Source of the DNA: Bacteroidota bacterium
Lineage (GTDB): Bacteria > Bacteroidota > Bacteroidia > Bacteroidales > PXBB01
Direction: 5' to 3'
DNA length: 12,115 nt
Assembly: GCA_022708385.1 (NCBI GenBank)
Contig: JAKIYU010000053.1
Location: forward strand, 1-12,115
Shown here: piece after piece, positions 1 to 6,243 of the stretch
Layout: every line of letters begins with the position of its first letter
Numbering within the stretch: position 1 is the first letter of the stretch
The notes under the pieces: generated by a model
What the model was told of the DNA's origin: nothing
Seen by the model: only the letters and a program-made list of their open reading frames with translations
Database searches by the model: none
Translations under genes and position numbers: made by a program

Positions 1-2
1 AA

Positions 3-2162
3 AATAATCCCCTGCCAGGAGCCACGGTGTTTTTAGCAGAGCAAAACAAAGGCGTCTATGCAAATGCTGACGGCATGTATCGTTTTGACAATTTACCCTC
101 AGGAAAAATTACAATACAGTTCTCCTTTACAGGCTATAACACTGTAGTTAAAACCCTTATGCTGACTAAAGGCAACAAAGAAATTAATGCCACTCTGAGC
201 GAAGCTGTTATCGAAACCCAACAGGTTGTAATTACAGGCGGCGCCATTAATTCGCAGCATGATAATGCGGTTAAAATTGATGTTCTGAAAAGCAGGGATA
301 TTTTATTGTCAGGCTCAGCCAATTTGACTGAATCCCTTACAAAAATACCCGGCGTTGATATGATTGCCAAAGGTCAGGGTGTGTCAAAACCTGTAATAAG
401 GGGCTTATCTATGAACGAGATACTGGTTATGAATAACGGTGTTCGTATAGAGAATTATCAGTTCAGCGAAGACCATCCCCTGGGAGTTGATAACAATGAT
501 GTGGATCGTGTGGAAATTATTAAAGGGCCGGCCTCCCTACTCTACGGTTCAGATGCTATCGGAGGTGTAATAAACTTTATAAAAGACAAACCTGCGGCAA
601 AAAACCAAATTACTGGTGATTATCAAGGTCAGTTGCATTCAAACACCATGGGTGTAAATAACAGTTTGGGTATAAAGGGGGCTTCCGACCATTTCTTTTC
701 GGGTCTCAGACTCACCCAAAAAACACACGAAGATTATAAACAAAGCGGGGGTGTTTTTGTTCCCAATTCAAGGTTTAATGAATGGTCGCTAAGTGCCCAT
801 ACCGGCTTTACAGGAAAAACAGGCACCTTTAAAATGTATTACGATTATTTCAAGCAGGACCTGGGTATGGCGGTGCCCCCTGTCATCCCTGTAGTAACTG
901 AACCCGGACGCAAAAACAATATCTGGTATCAAAATCTGGCGCACCACCTGATTTCTTCGCAAAACAAGCTGTATTTGGGCTTATTCAAATGGGAAATTAA
1001 CGCTGCCTACCAATCGGCATTGAGAAAATTAAACATTATTTCCACAGCACCTTCTGTAGAAATGAACCTGAACACCCTTACCTATGAAACAAAGCTCAAC
1101 TTTTCCCCCAAAGAAAATGCAGATTATACCTTTGGCATTCAGGGTATGTCGCAGAACAATCTGAATAGAAACAACAGGGAAGCTCAGTTTCTGCCGGACG
1201 CCGACATTAAAAACCTTGGATTGCTTACATTTGCGCAATATACATTTATTCAGAAAATCAAATTCCAGGGCGGCTTAAGGTACGACTTCTACAGCACACA
1301 AACCCACGCCATGGGTAACAGCAGTGAAGATACTTACCATGCCCCTGTTTCAAAGAATTACAACAGCCTGAGCGGTTCGGCAGGCATAACCTATAACCTG
1401 AATGAAAAGTTACTGTTCAGGGGCAATTTTGCCAAAGCCTACCGGGTGCCGAATCTTTCGGAATTGACATCCAACGGTGAACATGGGGAACGCTTTGAAA
1501 TAGGGAACAATACCCTGCAACCGGAAGATGCTAAAGAATGGGATTTAAGCGTGCATTACCACAGCAATTTATTTTCGTTTGACATTGCCGGCTTTTATAA
1601 TAACATTTCCGATTACATTTATATCCGGCCTACCAATGACACCTCCTCATCGGGTTTAATGATATACAAGTTTTTTCAAACCGATGCAGTACTTAGCGGA
1701 GGCGAAGCAGGGTTGCATTTTCATCCGGTCTTCATACCCTGGTTGCATATTAAAGGCGTATATACTGCTGTTACTGGCAAACAATCCAATGGCGATTACC
1801 TGCCCTTTATACCTGCCCAAAAATTTCACTATGAGATAAGAGCCGAGAGAGAAAATTTGGGTGTGATGTACCACCCCAATATTTGGCTTTCAGCACTTAC
1901 GGTACTGAGACAATCAACCCCTTCTTTTTTCGAAACGGAAACACCCGGTTACAGTCTTTTTAATGGCGGTTTTAACACTGAGTTGAAAGTTAAAAATCAG
2001 TTTTTTTCAATTGGATTTTCAATAAATAATATTTTTGACACGCGCTATTTCGACCACCTGTCCACATTAAAGCCCATAGGTTTTTATAATCAGGGCAGGA
2101 ATGTATGTATATTTCTTAAAATACCTTTTGCAATAACAAACAAAACCAATACAACTAATTAA
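3..2162 (+). CDS. TonB-dependent outer-membrane receptor, ZnuD/CirA-like, 5' end outside window
   Basis: This is the C-terminal part of a TonB-dependent receptor, an outer-membrane barrel for energised uptake. The frame is open from base 3 with no convincing start (the GTG at 27 lies inside a domain), so the gene begins upstream. Codons 3 to about 210 encode the end of a carboxypeptidase-regulatory-like domain (PLPGATV, then DGMYRFDNLPSG). Bases about 273-600 encode the plug, with VIRGL, DRVEIIKGPASLLYGSDAIGGVIN and its typical spacing. The rest is beta-barrel, ending in GRNVCIFLKIPF. The plug motif DHPLGVDNND, the barrel motifs SNGEHGERFEIGN and FFQTDAVLSGGEAG, and LPFIPAQKFHYE resemble the ZnuD-like zinc receptor group. 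That makes a metal substrate plausible but unproven. The lyase gene starts only 10 nt downstream, so the two are probably co-transcribed. Confidence 0.9.
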   Translation, partial: NNPLPGATVFLAEQNKGVYANADGMYRFDNLPSGKITIQFSFTGYNTVVKTLMLTKGNKEINATLSEAVIETQQVVITGGAINSQHDNAVKIDVLKSRDILLSGSANLTESLTKIPGVDMIAKGQGVSKPVIRGLSMNEILVMNNGVRIENYQFSEDHPLGVDNNDVDRVEIIKGPASLLYGSDAIGGVINFIKDKPAAKNQITGDYQGQLHSNTMGVNNSLGIKGASDHFFSGLRLTQKTHEDYKQSGGVFVPNSRFNEWSLSAHTGFTGKTGTFKMYYDYFKQDLGMAVPPVIPVVTEPGRKNNIWYQNLAHHLISSQNKLYLGLFKWEINAAYQSALRKLNIISTAPSVEMNLNTLTYETKLNFSPKENADYTFGIQGMSQNNLNRNNREAQFLPDADIKNLGLLTFAQYTFIQKIKFQGGLRYDFYSTQTHAMGNSSEDTYHAPVSKNYNSLSGSAGITYNLNEKLLFRGNFAKAYRVPNLSELTSNGEHGERFEIGNNTLQPEDAKEWDLSVHYHSNLFSFDIAGFYNNISDYIYIRPTNDTSSSGLMIYKFFQTDAVLSGGEAGLHFHPVFIPWLHIKGVYTAVTGKQSNGDYLPFIPAQKFHYEIRAERENLGVMYHPNIWLSALTVLRQSTPSFFETETPGYSLFNGGFNTELKVKNQFFSIGFSINNIFDTRYFDHLSTLKPIGFYNQGRNVCIFLKIPFAITNKTNTTN

Positions 2163-2172
2163 ATTTACTAAA

Positions 2173-3354
2173 ATGAAAACAAAAGACAAAGGTTTCAACA
2201 CCAAACTGATTCATGCAGGCGCATTTGAAGACGAATTCGGAAGTGCGACCGTACCTATTTACCAGACATCAACTTTTAAGTTTAAAAATGCCCAGCACGG
2301 TGCAGATTGCTTTTCGGGCAAGAGCGACGGCTACATTTACACCCGTATAGGCAACCCCACCATAAGAGCTTTTGAGCAAAACATTGCAGAGCTCGAAAAC
2401 GGTTACGATGGTATAGCCACCAGTTCGGGTATGGGAGCCATTACAAGTGTTTACATGGCGCTTTTAGGGGCCGGCAGTCACATCGTCAGTTCCGACGCTG
2501 TATATGGCCCTGCAAGAGGCATCCTCGAACAGGATTTTTCGAGATTCGGCGTTGAAGCCACATTTGTGAATACCACAAAAGCTGAAAACATCATTGCTGC
2601 CATAAAACCCAACACCAAAGTATTATATATCGAGACGCCGGCAAATCCCACCATGGACATTACAGACATAGCCCTCTGTGCCGATATTGCAAAAAAACAC
2701 AATTTAATTCTTGTTGTGGACAACACCTTTTGTTCGCCTTATCTTCAGAAACCCCTTGACTTCGGAGCAGATGTCGTACTGCACTCTATTACCAAGTTCA
2801 TTAACGGTCACGCTGATATAGTCGGCGGGGTAATTGTTACCAAAACCGTTGAACTTTACAAAAAAATCCGCCATTGCATGGTTTACAACGGCTGCAATAT
2901 GGATCCCACGCAGGCATTTATGGTCCTTCGCGGTGTTAAAACGCTGGGCATCCGTATGCAAAGGGCACAGGAAAATGCCATGAAAGCTGCCCAATTTTTA
3001 CAGGTACATCCCAAGGTAGGCTGGATAAAATATCCCGGGCTCGAAACGCATCCGCAGTACGCACTTGGCAAAAAACAGATGAACGGTCCCGGTTCAATGA
3101 TCAGCTTTGGCCTTAAAGGCGGTTTTGAAGCAGGTAAAAAACTGATGGACAATGTGCACCTGGCCCTGCTCGCAGTTTCGCTGGGCGGTGTGGAAACCCT
3201 TATACAACATCCTGCTTCGATGACCCATGCGGCCATCAGTAAAGAAGACAAGCTGAAAGCCGGCATCACCGACGACCTTATCAGGTTTTCGGTAGGTATT
3301 GAAGATATCGAAGATATTATTGACGACCTGAAACAGGCTTTGGATAAGGTATAA
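2173..3354 (+). CDS. PLP-dependent trans-sulfuration enzyme, methionine gamma-lyase-like
   Basis: A 393-residue member of the Cys/Met metabolism PLP-enzyme family, of normal full length and cytoplasmic. The Schiff-base lysine is K208 in SITKFINGHADIVGG. D183 contacts the pyridine nitrogen, Y56 and R58 (YTRIGNPT) bind the neighbouring subunit's phosphate, G86-M87 lie in SSGMGAI, S336 is in SLGGVETLIQHPASMTH, and R371 should bind the substrate carboxylate. SSGMGAI and ETLIQHPASMTH favour methionine gamma-lyase (methionine to methanethiol, ammonia and 2-oxobutyrate). However, the active-site cysteine that follows Tyr-Gly in known methionine gamma-lyases is proline here (Y111-G112-P113). Cystathionine gamma-lyase or homoserine-ester sulfhydrylase activity is therefore possible. 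ATG 2173 follows the receptor stop by 10 nt in an A-rich leader with no clear Shine-Dalgarno site. A terminator follows at 3385-3408. Confidence 0.9.
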   Translation: MKTKDKGFNTKLIHAGAFEDEFGSATVPIYQTSTFKFKNAQHGADCFSGKSDGYIYTRIGNPTIRAFEQNIAELENGYDGIATSSGMGAITSVYMALLGAGSHIVSSDAVYGPARGILEQDFSRFGVEATFVNTTKAENIIAAIKPNTKVLYIETPANPTMDITDIALCADIAKKHNLILVVDNTFCSPYLQKPLDFGADVVLHSITKFINGHADIVGGVIVTKTVELYKKIRHCMVYNGCNMDPTQAFMVLRGVKTLGIRMQRAQENAMKAAQFLQVHPKVGWIKYPGLETHPQYALGKKQMNGPGSMISFGLKGGFEAGKKLMDNVHLALLAVSLGGVETLIQHPASMTHAAISKEDKLKAGITDDLIRFSVGIEDIEDIIDDLKQALDKV

Positions 3355-3384
3355 GCAATAATAGAAAAACGAACATTTTATTTT

Positions 3385-3408
3385 CGGTCAATGCACTGAC
3401 CGTTTTTT
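3385..3408 (+). terminator. Rho-independent terminator after the lyase gene
   Basis: A perfect 6-bp stem, CGGTCA at 3385-3390 and TGACCG at 3397-3402, encloses the 6-nt loop ATGCAC and is followed at once by six T residues (3403-3408). It lies 30 nt after the lyase stop codon, with no other gene in between. It should end the receptor-lyase transcript. The same bases form the first copy of the 32-bp tandem repeat at 3387-3482. Confidence 0.75.
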
Positions 3409-3482
3409 CATATAAATAGTCAACGCACTGATTATTTTTTTAATAAAAAGGTCAATTTGTTGATTGTTTTTTGTATATTTGC
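3387..3482 (+). repeat. Three degenerate 32-bp tandem repeats before the DUF4143 ATPase gene
   Basis: Three units begin with GTCAA at 3387, 3419 and 3451, exactly 32 bp apart, and share the pattern GTCAA-N5-TGA-N3-TTTTTT. Counting by hand, units 1 and 2 match at 22 of 32 positions, units 2 and 3 at 19, and units 1 and 3 at 16. Each contains an imperfect dyad (GTCA about 6 nt from TGAC or TGAT), strongest in unit 1, where it acts as a terminator. Unit 3 carries the TATATTTG promoter box. A 32-bp period is close to three turns of B-DNA, so a protein bound at each dyad would sit on one face of the helix. Operator array, or successive attenuator hairpins, are both possible. Confidence 0.7.
3474..3481 (+). 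promoter_or_regulatory. Bacteroidetes-type -7 promoter box for the ATPase gene
   Basis: TATATTTG matches the Bacteroidetes -7 consensus TAnnTTTG exactly. It ends 15 nt before the ATG at 3497, which would leave a 5' leader of about 10 nt. The upstream -33 TTG element is less clear: TTTG at 3456-3459 and TTG at 3460-3462 are both closer than the usual spacing. The box lies inside the third 32-bp repeat, so a protein bound there could block transcription. Confidence 0.6.
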
Positions 3483-3496
3483 ATAAAAATACCTTT

Positions 3497-4690
3497 ATGT
3501 TAAATAAACTCTTTGAGATATCAGAAAAGGCTATTGAAGAAAGCGGTACTGATTTTATCAGGCCCCAGATAGCTTATTTACAGCAAAACGAGCGACTGAT
3601 TGGTATTAAAGGCAGCAAAGGTGTAGGTAAAACCACGCTGCTTCTGCAATATGCAAAAATTCATTTGAAAAAAAATAAAAAATTGTATTTAAGCCTCGAC
3701 AACCCGTTTTTTGCCGGTCATAATTTATTGGATTATGTTGATGACTATGTAAAAAACGGGGGAGACTATCTTTTACTGGACGAAGTCCATCATTACCCCG
3801 ATTGGTCGTTAAGCTTAAAAATGATTTATGACACATTTAAAAATTTAAAGGTCATATACACCGGCTCTTCTTTGCTTCACTTAACAAAAGGCAGGGCAGA
3901 CCTGTCGAGAAGGGGCATGATTTATACCTTACAGGGGTTATCCCTGAGAGAGTTTATAAACCTGACAGAAAAAACAGATTTCGCTGTACTGTCGCTTGAC
4001 GATATTTTAAAAAATCACAGTACTCTGTCAAAAGCTGTTATTTCGAAGGTAAAGCCCATTCTCAAATACAATGAGTATATCCAATGGGGATATTATCCTT
4101 TTTTCCTCGAAAACAAAGAGAATTATTTGTTTAAGCTCATGGAAACCATTAATCAGATTCTTGAAGCAGAATTGCCTCTTGTTGCCAAAATTAATTATGC
4201 AAATGTCAATAAGCTTAAACAACTGCTTCAGTTAATTTCGGAGAGTGTCCCCTTTAAGCCCAATCTCGAAAAAATCAGTGGCCAGACAAGCATAAGCAAA
4301 AACACCCTGAAAGATTATTTATTCTACTTACAGGAGGCCATGCTTATTCTTATGCTCAGGTCGTATAAAAAAACGCAATCCACCCTGGCCAAACCTGAAA
4401 AAATTTATATGCACAACCCCAACATCATGTTTGGCCTTGCTCACGAAAACTCAAATGTAGGCAACCTCAGAGAATGTTTTTTTCTGAACCAGTTGTATCT
4501 GCATAACAAGGTTAATTATTCAGAATCCGGCGATTTTTTAGTGAATGGCAAATATACTTTCGAGATTGGAGGCAAAAACAAAACATATAAACAAATAGCC
4601 GGTATTAAAAACTCCTATATTGCAGCCGATGATATTGAAATCGGATTAAATAACACCATTCCTCTGTGGCTTTTTGGGTTTTTATATTAA
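3497..4690 (+). CDS. AAA-family ATPase with C-terminal DUF4143 domain
   Basis: A 397-residue P-loop ATPase. Walker A is GSKGVGKT (39-46), Walker B is YLLLDE (91-96) followed by HH, a sensor-like TGSS lies at 122-125, and the candidate arginine-finger region is R133 and SRR (137-139). The middle (about 220-320) looks like a winged-helix segment with ISGQTSISKNTLKDYLFYLQ. The C-terminus has D346 and E356-x-G-G-K360, reminiscent of the degenerate nuclease-like fold of DUF4143. Translation from the TTG at 3464 would add 11 residues, but that start overlaps the promoter box, so ATG 3497 is preferred. Members of this family often occur as several solitary copies per genome, and their cellular role is not established. 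It has its own promoter, and the next gene starts 29 nt after its stop. Confidence 0.85.
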   Translation: MLNKLFEISEKAIEESGTDFIRPQIAYLQQNERLIGIKGSKGVGKTTLLLQYAKIHLKKNKKLYLSLDNPFFAGHNLLDYVDDYVKNGGDYLLLDEVHHYPDWSLSLKMIYDTFKNLKVIYTGSSLLHLTKGRADLSRRGMIYTLQGLSLREFINLTEKTDFAVLSLDDILKNHSTLSKAVISKVKPILKYNEYIQWGYYPFFLENKENYLFKLMETINQILEAELPLVAKINYANVNKLKQLLQLISESVPFKPNLEKISGQTSISKNTLKDYLFYLQEAMLILMLRSYKKTQSTLAKPEKIYMHNPNIMFGLAHENSNVGNLRECFFLNQLYLHNKVNYSESGDFLVNGKYTFEIGGKNKTYKQIAGIKNSYIAADDIEIGLNNTIPLWLFGFLY

Positions 4691-4719
4691 TTCTATGAAA
4701 CATTAAAATAATAAATTCT

Positions 4720-5508
4720 ATGGCACTTTTCGAAAAAATTGAATTACCCACAGTAAAACACATTATTGTGGTAGCTTCCGGCAAAGGAGGCGTAGGCAAG
4801 TCAACAGTGTCAGCCAATGTGGCTGCTGCTTTGGCCCGCAAAGGATTTAAAACGGCGCTTGTGGATGCCGATATATTCGGGCCTTCCATACCCAAGATGC
4901 TTGGCGTTGAGGATTATGCACCGGAAGTGGTAAACAAAGAGGGTAAAGACATGATGTACCCGGCCGAAAAACACGGCATCAAAATAATGTCTATTGGTTT
5001 TTTTATTGCCCGCAACCAGGGTCTTATCTGGCGCGGGCCTATGGCTTCGGGCGCCCTGCAACAGCTGTTCGAAAACACCATCTGGGGCGATATTGACTAT
5101 ATGGTTATTGATTTCCCTCCCGGCACCAGCGACATACAGCTTACTACCGTTCAGAAACTCAGAATCAGCGGTGCACTGATAGTCACAACGCCGCAGGAGA
5201 TAGCCCTCAACGATGCCCGCAAAGCCGCAAACATGTTTTCGAACAAAGGCATTAGTGTACCCATACTGGGTGTTGTCGAAAACATGTCGTGGTTTACCCC
5301 AAAAAGCCATCCCGACGAAAAATACTACCTCTTTGGCCGGGGCGGAGGCGCCCTCCTGGCACAAGAGCTGAACACCAGACTCCTGGCCTTTATACCACTG
5401 GTAGCCGAAGTAGGCGAAGCCGCCGATAAAGGTATTAATGTATTCGCACAAAACCTCATGGCCATCGGGGAAATTTTTGAGCAGATAGCCGACAGCATTA
5501 TACACTAA
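4720..5508 (+). CDS. mrp: Mrp/NBP35-family P-loop ATPase, short form without MIP18 domain or cysteines
   Basis: A 262-residue deviant-Walker ATPase of the Mrp/ApbC/NBP35 family, normally a carrier or scaffold for iron-sulfur clusters in the cytoplasm. It has the deviant P-loop GKGGVGKST (21-29), Walker A' DADIFGPS (49-56), WRGPMASGALQQ (104-115) and the Walker B region DYMVIDFPPGTSD (126-138). Where many homologues carry the cluster-binding CxxC, this protein reads NMSWFTPKSHPDEKYYLFG; the whole protein contains no cysteine. Loss of CxxC fits my recollection of other Bacteroidetes Mrp proteins. Those usually also have an N-terminal MIP18/DUF59 domain, which is absent here. An in-frame TGA at 4696-4698 rules out an upstream extension, so ATG 4720 is the only start. 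Confidence 0.88.
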   Translation: MALFEKIELPTVKHIIVVASGKGGVGKSTVSANVAAALARKGFKTALVDADIFGPSIPKMLGVEDYAPEVVNKEGKDMMYPAEKHGIKIMSIGFFIARNQGLIWRGPMASGALQQLFENTIWGDIDYMVIDFPPGTSDIQLTTVQKLRISGALIVTTPQEIALNDARKAANMFSNKGISVPILGVVENMSWFTPKSHPDEKYYLFGRGGGALLAQELNTRLLAFIPLVAEVGEAADKGINVFAQNLMAIGEIFEQIADSIIH

Positions 5509-5550
5509 CGTGCTATAGATACCGTGAAAAGACCAAGCCATTGCTTTTAA

Positions 5551-5913
5551 TGTTTTACCACATTCGAAACAGAAGGAGAAAACACCAACGACCTTTACAT
5601 GTACAAAATGGGCAAGGTGAGCCTGACCGAAAAAAGTAAAACCGGTTTTCAGATTTTTTCTGTTAAGCTTCCCTATAAAGATGTGTACGAAGTCAACCTG
5701 GGCGATATGGCCAGTTACGCCTATTATGGCTACCTGAATATCGACCCCGAAAAAAGATTTGATGTTTATCATTCCTACCTAATCACCAACAGCACTTCCT
5801 ATCCTTTTACTACTGCCCCCGTATTCGTTCTTAATGAACAAATGCAGCCCCTGGCTCAGCACCAGATTAAATACACACTTGTAGGAAAGCGACTAAAGTT
5901 TAAAGTGAGCTAA
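5551..5913 (+). pseudogene. Remnant of a DUF4139 (MuiA-like) protein gene, truncated at both ends
   Basis: The open frame runs from just after the stop codon at 5548-5550, with a first ATG at 5599. It resembles the middle to late part of a DUF4139 domain: FETEGENTNDLYMYKM, then FSVKLPYKDVYEVNLGD, then VYHSYLITNSTSYPFTTAPVFVLN and PLAQHQIKYTLVG. DUF4139 proteins are normally several hundred residues long. This frame covers about 120 and stops soon after KYT, where the family continues. The frame at 5511-5562 reads YREKTKPLLLMFYHI, which could be the preceding family segment displaced by one indel near 5563. There is no good start or leader. I read it as a decayed fragment; translation from ATG 5599 as a 104-residue protein is possible but less likely. 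Confidence 0.6.
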
Positions 5914-5915
5914 AG

Positions 5916-5931
5916 CCTGCCTACAGGCAGG
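5916..5931. repeat. Perfect palindromic element CCTGCCT-AC-AGGCAGG
   Basis: Two perfect 7-bp arms enclose AC. The element starts 3 nt after the stop codon of the DUF4139 remnant. No T-run follows on either strand, so it is not a classical terminator. It shares the GCCTGC / GCAGG core with the element at 6177-6193 and looks like a REP-type dispersed palindrome. Confidence 0.65.
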
Positions 5932-6086
5932 TACTTAAATTCGGCGATACGGAAGCAGGCTATTGAATAACCAATATCTATTAGCGAGTGATGATTTCAG
6001 AAGGCTTGGGGGTTGAATTCAGATCAAAAATTGACTTTCAAATCTCATTATTATCTAAAGTGTTTAAATAAGTCTAAGAAGAATTT

Positions 6087-6138
6087 CATTTTAGGCATTT
6101 TAGGCATTTTAGGCATTTTAGTTCACTTTAGTTCACTT
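6087..6138. repeat. Short tandem repeats: CATTTTAGG x3 plus part, then TTTAGTTCAC x2
   Basis: CATTTTAGG occurs three times without a gap (6087-6095, 6096-6104, 6105-6113) and then partially (6114-6121). This merges into two perfect copies of TTTAGTTCAC (6117-6126 and 6127-6136). A reverse-complement copy of the core TTTAGGC, GCCTAAA, lies at 6159-6165 and could fold back on the array. No coding potential is seen. Confidence 0.85.
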
Positions 6139-6176
6139 ATAAACTTCCTTTAGCCTCAGCCTAAATATAGTTTGGA

Positions 6177-6193
6177 GCCTGCATGCCGCAGGC
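6177..6193. repeat. Second palindromic element GCCTGC-ATGCC-GCAGGC
   Basis: Perfect 6-bp arms enclose a 5-nt loop. It shares its arm sequence with the palindrome at 5916-5931, about 260 bp away, and interrupts AGTTTGG-type repeats (one copy at 6169-6175, the array from 6195). No T-run follows on either strand. Confidence 0.6.
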
Positions 6194-6194
6194 A

Positions 6195-6236
6195 AGTGTG
6201 AAGTTTGGAGTGTGAAGTTTGGAGTTCGGAGTTGAG
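6195..6236. repeat. Heptamer tandem array, six units of AGTTTGG type
   Basis: Six contiguous 7-bp units are read directly: AGTGTGA, AGTTTGG, AGTGTGA, AGTTTGG, AGTTCGG, AGTTGAG. The first four form two perfect 14-bp repeats. The array ends 7 nt before the stop codon of the minus-strand lipoprotein gene, so it would lie in that gene's 3' untranslated region. Confidence 0.8.
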
Positions 6237-6243
6237 CTATCTT

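Larger units (their letters stand above)
5932..6243. other. Non-coding interval between convergent genes, rich in repeats
   Basis: No supportable gene is visible between the DUF4139 remnant and the minus-strand lipoprotein gene. The second half holds the tandem repeats, palindrome and heptamer array listed separately. The first half (about 5932-6080) shows no clear structure and no good start codon. Read on the minus strand, about 5940-6020 has an open stretch including ANRYWLF, but it has no start and no family I recognise. Confidence 0.6.

Noticed and set aside
2883..3269. Minus-strand 128-codon open frame opposite the lyase
   Set aside because: It is antisense to conserved active-site-bearing sequence and has no motif or leader.
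3387..3482. CRISPR array
   Set aside because: The 32-bp units are contiguous and degenerate, with no unique spacers, and no cas gene is present.
4810..5772. Long 320-codon open frame on the minus strand opposite mrp
   Set aside because: It is antisense to a clear Mrp ATPase, its translation has no recognisable motif or signal, and it spans the mrp-remnant junction. It is a shadow of codon bias on the other strand.
5509..6243. Insertion sequence in the decayed region
   Set aside because: No transposase fragment, terminal inverted-repeat pair or target duplication could be recognised. Only short palindromes and tandem repeats are present.
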